Assembly (NCBI GenBank): GCA_035947555.1
Contig: DASZJZ010000146.1
Coordinates: forward strand, 1-9,598
Source: JACVRW01 sp035947555
GTDB lineage: Bacteria > Actinomycetota > Thermoleophilia > Solirubrobacterales > Thermoleophilaceae
Direction of reading: 5' to 3'
Length of the DNA stretch: 9,598 bases
A program made the translations under genes and the position numbers. Each line of letters starts with the position of its first letter. The stretch's first letter is position 1. The notes beneath the pieces are model-generated. The model was not told where the DNA came from. It saw only the letters and a list, made by a program, of their open reading frames with translations, and did no database searches. Positions 5,805 to 9,598 of the stretch are shown piece after piece.

Positions 5805-7082
5805 ATGGCAACGAAGGAGCCCATAGGGGTCATCGGTGTCGGCTGGGTGGGTCTTGTCACGGCCGCCTGCTTCGCCGAGCTCGGCCACGAGGTGTGGGCG
5901 CGGGACATCGTGCCCGAGAAGGTCGAGTCGCTCTCGCGCGGCGAGGTCCCGATCCACGAGCCGGGCCTGCCGGAGCTCGTCGAGAACAACGCCGAGCGGC
6001 TCCACTTCACGACCGACATGGCGCCGGTGCTCGAGCACGCCCGCCTGCTGTTCGTGTGCGTGGACACGCCGCCGACCTACTCGGGCGACGCGGATCTCTC
6101 TCGTGTCGAGGCCGTCCTCGCGGAGCTGGGCGACTCGAACGACCACGCGCTGGTGATGAAGAGCACGGTGCCGGTCGGCACCGGCCGCTCGATCCAGCGC
6201 CGCCGGCCGGGCACCGGCTACGTGTCGAACCCCGAGTTCCTGAAGGAAGGCAGCGCGGTCGCGGACTTCATGAAGCCGGACCGCGTGGTGGTGGGCTGCG
6301 ACGACCGCTCGCACGGGTTCGCGGACCGCGTCGCGGCCCTGTACGCGCCGCTCGACGCCCCGGTGGTCACCACCGACGTGGCGAGCGCCGAGATGATCAA
6401 GCTGGCCTCGAACGCCTTCCTCGCAACGAAGATCTCGTTCATCAACGAGATCGCGAACGTGTCCGAGGAGCTGGGAGCAGACGTGCTCGAGGTGGCCCGA
6501 GGAATGGGCCTGGACGACCGGATCGGCTCGCAGTTCCTGCGGGCGGGGATCGGCTATGGCGGCTCCTGCTTTCCCAAGGACGTCCAGGCCTTGAAGCAGC
6601 TCGCCGGTAACAGCGGCTACCACTTCCAGCTCCTCACCGCCGTCATCGAGGTCAACGAGCTTCAGAAGCGGCGCACCGTCGGCAAGCTTCAGAAGCATCT
6701 CGGGCCGCTCGTCGGGAAGGAGGTCGCCCTGCTCGGCGTGGCCTTCAAGCCCCATACCGACGATATCCGGGAGGCCACCAGCCTCGTCCTCTCCGGGCGG
6801 CTTCAGGGTGAGGGCGCGAACGTTCGGGTGTACGACCCCGTCGCGGCCGACCGCGCCGGTGGCATGCTCGGCGGGGCGCGCATCTGCGAGTCGGCGCTAG
6901 AGGCGCTCGACGGCGCCGACGCCGCCGTGCTCGTGACCGAGTGGCCGGAGTTTGCGGAGCTCGACTGGGAGAACGAGGTGAAGCCCAGGATGCGCGTGCC
7001 GCTCGTGGTCGACGGCCGTAACTTCCTCGACCGCGAGGAGCTCGAGCGGGCCGGCTTCACCTACGAGGGGATCGGGCGGTAG
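5805..7082 (+). CDS. ugd: UDP-glucose 6-dehydrogenase (UDP-glucose/GDP-mannose dehydrogenase family)
   Basis: The enzyme oxidises UDP-glucose to UDP-glucuronate with two NAD+, supplying uronic acid for surface polysaccharide. The 425-residue cytosolic product has the three expected domains. The N-terminal Rossmann fold contains GVGWVGL (11-17). STVPVG (120-125) and NPEFLKEGS (142-150) complete the first half. The central helical domain carries Lys199 and Asn203 in EMIKLASN. The catalytic thiol is Cys255 in GYGGSCFPKD (250-259). The C-terminal UDP-binding domain includes GVAFKPHTDDIRE (311-323), with the usual FK-x-x-TDD-x-RE signature, and DGRN (403-406). All key residues are intact and length is normal. 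The family also includes GDP-mannose and UDP-ManNAc dehydrogenases. The motif set favours UDP-glucose, but substrate is not proven by sequence. The ATG at 5805 is chosen because it immediately precedes the Rossmann fold and follows a -10-like hexamer. The stop codon forms the base of a hairpin leading into the next gene. Confidence 0.93.
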   Translation: MATKEPIGVIGVGWVGLVTAACFAELGHEVWARDIVPEKVESLSRGEVPIHEPGLPELVENNAERLHFTTDMAPVLEHARLLFVCVDTPPTYSGDADLSRVEAVLAELGDSNDHALVMKSTVPVGTGRSIQRRRPGTGYVSNPEFLKEGSAVADFMKPDRVVVGCDDRSHGFADRVAALYAPLDAPVVTTDVASAEMIKLASNAFLATKISFINEIANVSEELGADVLEVARGMGLDDRIGSQFLRAGIGYGGSCFPKDVQALKQLAGNSGYHFQLLTAVIEVNELQKRRTVGKLQKHLGPLVGKEVALLGVAFKPHTDDIREATSLVLSGRLQGEGANVRVYDPVAADRAGGMLGGARICESALEALDGADAAVLVTEWPEFAELDWENEVKPRMRVPLVVDGRNFLDREELERAGFTYEGIGR

Positions 7083-7101
7083 TGGTCGGAGGCGACCACT
7101 A
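7080..7101 (+). promoter_or_regulatory. Perfect 9-bp hairpin with a Shine-Dalgarno in its loop
   Basis: TAGTGGTCG (7080-7088) and CGACCACTA (7093-7101) are exact reverse complements around a GAGG loop (7089-7092). The stem begins at the TAG stop of the dehydrogenase gene and ends one base before the GTG start of the nucleotidyltransferase at 7102. The sequence GGAGG (7088-7092), the only good ribosome-binding site here, is almost entirely in the loop. There is no T-run, so terminator function is unlikely. The arrangement suggests structure-dependent or coupled translation. Confidence 0.6.
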
Positions 7102-8184
7102 GTGCAGGCGCTCGTGCTCGCCGGGGGCGAGGGCACCCGGCTGCGTCCGCTCACCTACACGACCCCGAAGCCGGTCATGCCGCTCGCCGGCCGGCCGTTC
7201 CTGTCGTTCATGCTCGACTGGGCGCGCTCCCACGGCGTGGACGAGGTGATCCTCTCCTGCGGCTTCATGTCGGACGACGTCAAGCGGGTGCTCGGCGACA
7301 TCTACGACGGCATGCACCTGCGCTACGTGATCGAGGACGAGCCGCTCGGCACCGCCGGGCCCGTCCGGCTGGCCTTCGACGAGGGGCTCCTCCGGAAGCG
7401 CCTCTTCGTGCTCAACGGCGACGTCCTCACCGACATCGACCTCACCGCCGAGCTCGCCCGGCACGAGCGCACCGGGGCCCGCGTGACGCTCGCCCTCCAC
7501 CCGGTCGAGGACACGAGCAGCTACGGCGTCGTACCGACCGATGCCGACGGCAAGGTCCAGGCCTTCCTCGAGAAGACGGAGGACGACGCGCCCACAAACC
7601 GCATCAACGCCGGCGCCTACGTCATCGAGCGAGAGGTGGTGGAGACGATCCCGGCCGGCCGGGCGGTGTCCTTCGAACGCGAGGTCTTCCCGGCGCTAGT
7701 GGGCGACGGGCTCTACGGCTTCCAGGCGGCGGGCTACTGGATCGACATCGGTACCCCTGACCGGTATCTGGAGGCGACCTGGGACCTCCTCGCCGGCCGC
7801 GTGAGGTCACAGCTGCCCGCGCGCGACGAGACCGGCTCGCTCGTCTACGAGGGGTGCCTCCTGTCGGGCGCCCACGTCGGCCCCCAGGCGGTGCTCGGGC
7901 GGCACTGCTCTGTGGGGAGCGACTCGCGCATCGAGCGGTCCGTTCTGCACGACGGGGTGGTGGTGGGGGCGGACGCCGCCGTCGTGGAGAGTGTGCTCGC
8001 GACACGCGTGCGGGTGGGGGCGAACGCGCGCGTGCTGCCCCGCGCGGTGGTCGGCGCCGGCGCGGTGATCGGAGAGGGGGCGACCATCGGCGAGGGCGCG
8101 CGGCTGGACCCGGGGGCGGAGATCGAGGCGGGCGCGAGCGTCGAGGCCGGCGATCGTGTCACGGCGCCGGAGGCCGCCCGGTGA
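7102..8184 (+). CDS. Sugar-1-phosphate nucleotidyltransferase, probably mannose-1-phosphate guanylyltransferase
   Basis: It activates a sugar-1-phosphate with an NTP to give an NDP-sugar. The 360-residue product starts directly with the nucleotide-binding motif LAGGEGTRLRPLT (6-18), followed by the catalytic-lysine segment TPKPVMPL (21-28). EPLGTAGPV (80-88) contacts the base and sugar. NGDVLTDID (105-113) holds the metal-binding Asp. INAGAYV (168-174) and GYWIDIGTPDRY (211-222) complete the GT-A-like fold. Residues 248-354 form a run of hexapeptide repeats, a left-handed beta helix, as in actinobacterial and archaeal GDP-mannose pyrophosphorylases. Glucose-1-phosphate thymidylyl- or uridylyltransferases share these motifs. 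The adjoining phosphomannose isomerase gene is the main reason for favouring GDP-mannose, so the nucleotide and sugar are inferred. The GTG start at 7102 follows GGAGG by 9 bases, across a hairpin. The stop TGA overlaps the next GTG (GTGA). Confidence 0.88.
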   Translation: MQALVLAGGEGTRLRPLTYTTPKPVMPLAGRPFLSFMLDWARSHGVDEVILSCGFMSDDVKRVLGDIYDGMHLRYVIEDEPLGTAGPVRLAFDEGLLRKRLFVLNGDVLTDIDLTAELARHERTGARVTLALHPVEDTSSYGVVPTDADGKVQAFLEKTEDDAPTNRINAGAYVIEREVVETIPAGRAVSFEREVFPALVGDGLYGFQAAGYWIDIGTPDRYLEATWDLLAGRVRSQLPARDETGSLVYEGCLLSGAHVGPQAVLGRHCSVGSDSRIERSVLHDGVVVGADAAVVESVLATRVRVGANARVLPRAVVGAGAVIGEGATIGEGARLDPGAEIEAGASVEAGDRVTAPEAAR

Positions 8185-8267
8185 CCGGCCCGTCTGGCGG
8201 CGATGCCGTCGGAGGCCGCGCGGTGACCGGCCCGTCTGGCGGCGATGCCGGCAGCGGTCGCCCGGTG
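8169..8267 (+). repeat. 42-bp tandem repeat multiplying the ribosome-binding site and GTG start
   Basis: Copy 1 (8181-8222) and copy 2 (8223-8264) match at 37 of 42 positions by hand count, and the first 28 bases are identical. A third partial copy begins at 8265 (GTGACCGG). The sequence before copy 1 also matches the end of copy 1 (GGAGGCCGC at 8169-8177 and 8211-8219). Each full unit begins with GTG, giving in-frame start candidates at 8181, 8223 and 8265. GGAGG precedes the first two by exactly 7 bases; before the third it has decayed. At protein level this gives two 14-residue repeats beginning VTGPSGGDA. Confidence 0.9.
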
Positions 8268-9317
8268 ACCGGCGCCCTCGACCGCCAGACCATCGAGGCC
8301 GCCGACCCGCAGAACATGCTCGGCGACGTGCTCGCCCAGCCGCTCCAGCTCGGCGATGCCCTGTGGCGGGCGCAGTCGGCGGGCATCGGCAAGGCCGACC
8401 GGCCCGGCGGCCTCGTCGTGTGCGGCATGGGCGGCTCCGCGATCGGCGGCGACCTCGCGGCCGCCGCCCTGGGCGACCGGGCCACGCGCCCGATCACCAC
8501 CGTGCGTGGCTACGCACTCGAGTCCTGGGCCGGACCAGACGGCCTCGTCCTCTGCGCGAGCTACTCCGGCAACACCGAGGAGACGCTCGCCTGCTTCGAG
8601 GCGGCCGGTGCCGCCGGGGCCGGCCGCGTGGCCCTGACCACCGGCGGCAGGCTGGCCGAGGCCGCTCGCGCGGAGTCCGTGCCGGTCATCGGCATCCCCG
8701 CCGGCATGCAGCCGCGCGCGGCCGTGCTCTACATGACAGTGGCGACGCTGGAATGCGCCGCCCTCTGCGGCGCCGCCCCCGGGCTCCACTCCGAAATCGA
8801 CACGGCCACGGCGCTACTCGAGCGGCTGGTGGAGGAGTGGGGCCCCGACTCCCCCGACGACTGTCAGCCAAAGGCCATCGCCATGGCGCTCCAGGGCACG
8901 CTGCCGGTGGTGCACGGGTCCGGCCCCACGGTGGCCGCCGCGCGCCGCTGGAAGACACAGCTGAACGAGAACGCCAAGGCCGCCGCCTTCTGGAGCGAGC
9001 TTCCGGAGGCCAATCACAACGAGATATGTGGCTGGGAGCGCGGCCTCGAGAGCGCGCCCTTCTCGGCGGTCTTCCTCGAGGACCCCGACCAGCACCCCCG
9101 CATCCACAGCCGGATCGAGCTCACCTGCAAGGAGGTCGAGCGGGCGGGCGGATCGGTCGTCCGCGCCGAGTCCCACGGCGACAGCCGGCTCGAGCGCGTG
9201 CTCTCGCTCGTCTTGCTGGGCGACCTTACGAGCGTCTACCTCGCCGTGCTCGACCGGGTGGACCCCACGCCGGTCGAGCCGATCGAGCGCTTCAAGGCCG
9301 AGCTCCGCGCTGGCTAG
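8181..9317 (+). CDS. Bifunctional phosphoglucose/phosphomannose isomerase
   Basis: It interconverts fructose-6-phosphate with glucose-6-phosphate and mannose-6-phosphate, feeding GDP-mannose synthesis and glycolysis in the cytosol. From the first GTG the protein has 378 residues. Two SIS (sugar isomerase) domains are visible. The first has CGMGGSAIGGD (81-91) and SYSGNTEET (127-135), the phosphate-binding loop of the family. The second has HGSGP (245-249), QLNENAK (260-266) with the likely catalytic Glu, and ELPEANHNEI (273-282) with the likely catalytic His279. The C-terminal DPTPVEPIERFKAEL (361-375) holds the Thr and Lys positions associated with dual activity in the archaeal enzymes. The first 28 residues are two copies of a glycine-rich 14-residue repeat and fall outside the family fold. 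The GTG at 8265 would give 350 residues, nearer the usual length. I report the first GTG because it has GGAGG 7 bases upstream and overlaps the previous stop. The GTG at 8223 has equal signals. Confidence 0.92.
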   Translation: MTGPSGGDAVGGRAVTGPSGGDAGSGRPVTGALDRQTIEAADPQNMLGDVLAQPLQLGDALWRAQSAGIGKADRPGGLVVCGMGGSAIGGDLAAAALGDRATRPITTVRGYALESWAGPDGLVLCASYSGNTEETLACFEAAGAAGAGRVALTTGGRLAEAARAESVPVIGIPAGMQPRAAVLYMTVATLECAALCGAAPGLHSEIDTATALLERLVEEWGPDSPDDCQPKAIAMALQGTLPVVHGSGPTVAAARRWKTQLNENAKAAAFWSELPEANHNEICGWERGLESAPFSAVFLEDPDQHPRIHSRIELTCKEVERAGGSVVRAESHGDSRLERVLSLVLLGDLTSVYLAVLDRVDPTPVEPIERFKAELRAG

Positions 9318-9337
9318 CGAGCCCGCCGCAGCCAAAC

Positions 9338-9360
9338 CTTGACACAACCGTGTTAAGCTT
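9338..9360 (+). promoter_or_regulatory. Palindromic operator overlapping a -10-like element upstream of the MerR gene
   Basis: CTTGACAC (9338-9345) and GTGTTAAG (9350-9357) are inverted repeats matching at 7 of 8 positions around a 4-base spacer. Further pairing of AA (9335-9336) with TT (9359-9360) extends the symmetry. The right arm runs into TAAGCT (9354-9359), a candidate -10 element 14 bases before the ATG at 9374. Binding here would block or remodel the promoter. A self-regulating MerR dimer is the natural candidate. The TTGACA inside the left arm resembles a -35 but is only 9 bases from TAAGCT. Confidence 0.6.
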
Positions 9361-9373
9361 GGCCCCTCGCGCG

Positions 9374-9598
9374 ATGCAGGGGCTTACGATCAACCAGGCG
9401 GCGGAGACCACGGGGTGGTCGCCGCGAATGCTGCGCTACATAGAGAGCGCGGGCCTGATCGAGCTTCCGCGCACGCCGTCCGGCTACCGCGTATTCGGGC
9501 CGGGCGAGCTGCAGCGCCTGCGAACGCTGCGTGAGCTGCTCGCCCGGTTCGACTGCGCACTCTCGGACGTCGCGTTCGCCCGTCGCCTCGCCTCCGAC
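9374..9598 (+). CDS. MerR-family transcriptional regulator, 3' end cut by the window
   Basis: The visible 75 residues are a complete winged helix-turn-helix DNA-binding domain of the MerR type. The recognition helix region is LTINQAAETTGWSPRMLRYI (4-23). The wing carries the family hallmark GLIELPRTPSGYRVFGPGEL (27-46), and the following helix begins LQRLRTLRELL (46-56). The linker and effector-binding domain lie beyond the window, so the inducer is unknown. Cys61 is the only cysteine so far and gives no clear metal-site pattern. The ATG at 9374 has no Shine-Dalgarno; a -10-like TAAGCT lies 14 bases upstream, inside a palindrome that probably is its operator. It begins 57 bases after the isomerase gene on the same strand and appears to start its own transcription unit. 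From memory, actinobacterial regulators of this subtype often sit beside an adenosylhomocysteinase gene; this cannot be checked here. Confidence 0.9.
   Translation, partial: MQGLTINQAAETTGWSPRMLRYIESAGLIELPRTPSGYRVFGPGELQRLRTLRELLARFDCALSDVAFARRLASD

Noticed and set aside
5421..6755. 444-codon minus-strand open frame opposite the dehydrogenase gene
   Set aside because: It is antisense to a complete, motif-rich dehydrogenase. Its translation is rich in His, Arg, Val and Leu with no domain, as expected for an antisense shadow in high-GC DNA.
7900..8160. Repetitive GGGGCG/GGCGCG-rich DNA as a possible repeat array
   Set aside because: It codes for the hexapeptide repeats of the left-handed beta helix. 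The periodicity is protein-level and imperfect in DNA.
7854..8180. Extension of the isomerase frame upstream of 8181
   Set aside because: It is the out-of-frame reading of the nucleotidyltransferase's hexapeptide repeats: Arg/Gly-rich with no relation to the SIS fold.
9339..9344. TTGACA as a consensus -35 box for the MerR gene
   Set aside because: The -10-like TAAGCT is only 9 bases downstream, and no other -10 lies at 16-18 bases. The match is better explained as part of the inverted repeat.

Overview
The window reads as chromosome of a very high-GC bacterium: codons nearly always end in G or C, GTG starts are common, and several genes have a TA-rich hexamer close to the start codon in place of a Shine-Dalgarno sequence. 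With the gene content (LytR-CpsA-Psr protein, archaeal/actinobacterial-type phosphoglucose/phosphomannose isomerase, actinobacterial-style MerR regulator), this points to Actinomycetota, and by overall impression to the Thermoleophilia/Solirubrobacterales branch. That lineage is an inference, not a measurement. I see no IS element, phage gene, CRISPR array, tRNA or rRNA.

Region 1 (1-2239): the 3' part of a polytopic glycosyltransferase-like membrane protein (+) meets a lipid-linked-saccharide flippase (-). Their 3' ends overlap antisense by 168 bp. Region 2 (2239-5424): a 26-bp divergent promoter region starts a tightly packed + strand run. It contains DNA-3-methyladenine glycosylase I (tag), an M20-family metallohydrolase overlapping it by 8 bp, and a membrane-anchored LytR-CpsA-Psr (LCP) protein starting on the hydrolase's stop codon (TGATG). 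Region 3 (5425-5804): a spacer holding one probable 61-residue CxH/CxxC zinc-ribbon protein. Region 4 (5805-9317): a nucleotide-sugar supply cluster of UDP-glucose dehydrogenase, a sugar-1-phosphate nucleotidyltransferase with a left-handed beta-helix tail, and a bifunctional phosphoglucose/phosphomannose isomerase. Region 5 (9318-9598): a palindromic operator/promoter and the first 75 codons of a MerR-family regulator, cut by the window edge.

Most genes fit one theme, building and attaching cell-surface polysaccharide. The isomerase and nucleotidyltransferase would supply activated hexose (probably GDP-mannose), the dehydrogenase UDP-glucuronate. The membrane glycosyltransferase and flippase would build and export lipid-linked glycan, and the LCP protein would transfer it to the wall. 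No phosphomannomutase is visible. tag is a housekeeping repair gene sharing the locus.

I found no clearly new multi-gene system. The most unusual local structures are a 42-bp tandem duplication that multiplies the start site of the isomerase gene, a perfect 9-bp hairpin presenting a Shine-Dalgarno in its loop between the dehydrogenase and nucleotidyltransferase, overlapping divergent -10 elements that suggest leaderless transcription in both directions, a palindromic operator at the MerR gene, and an LCP protein with a long uncharacterised C-terminal extension.
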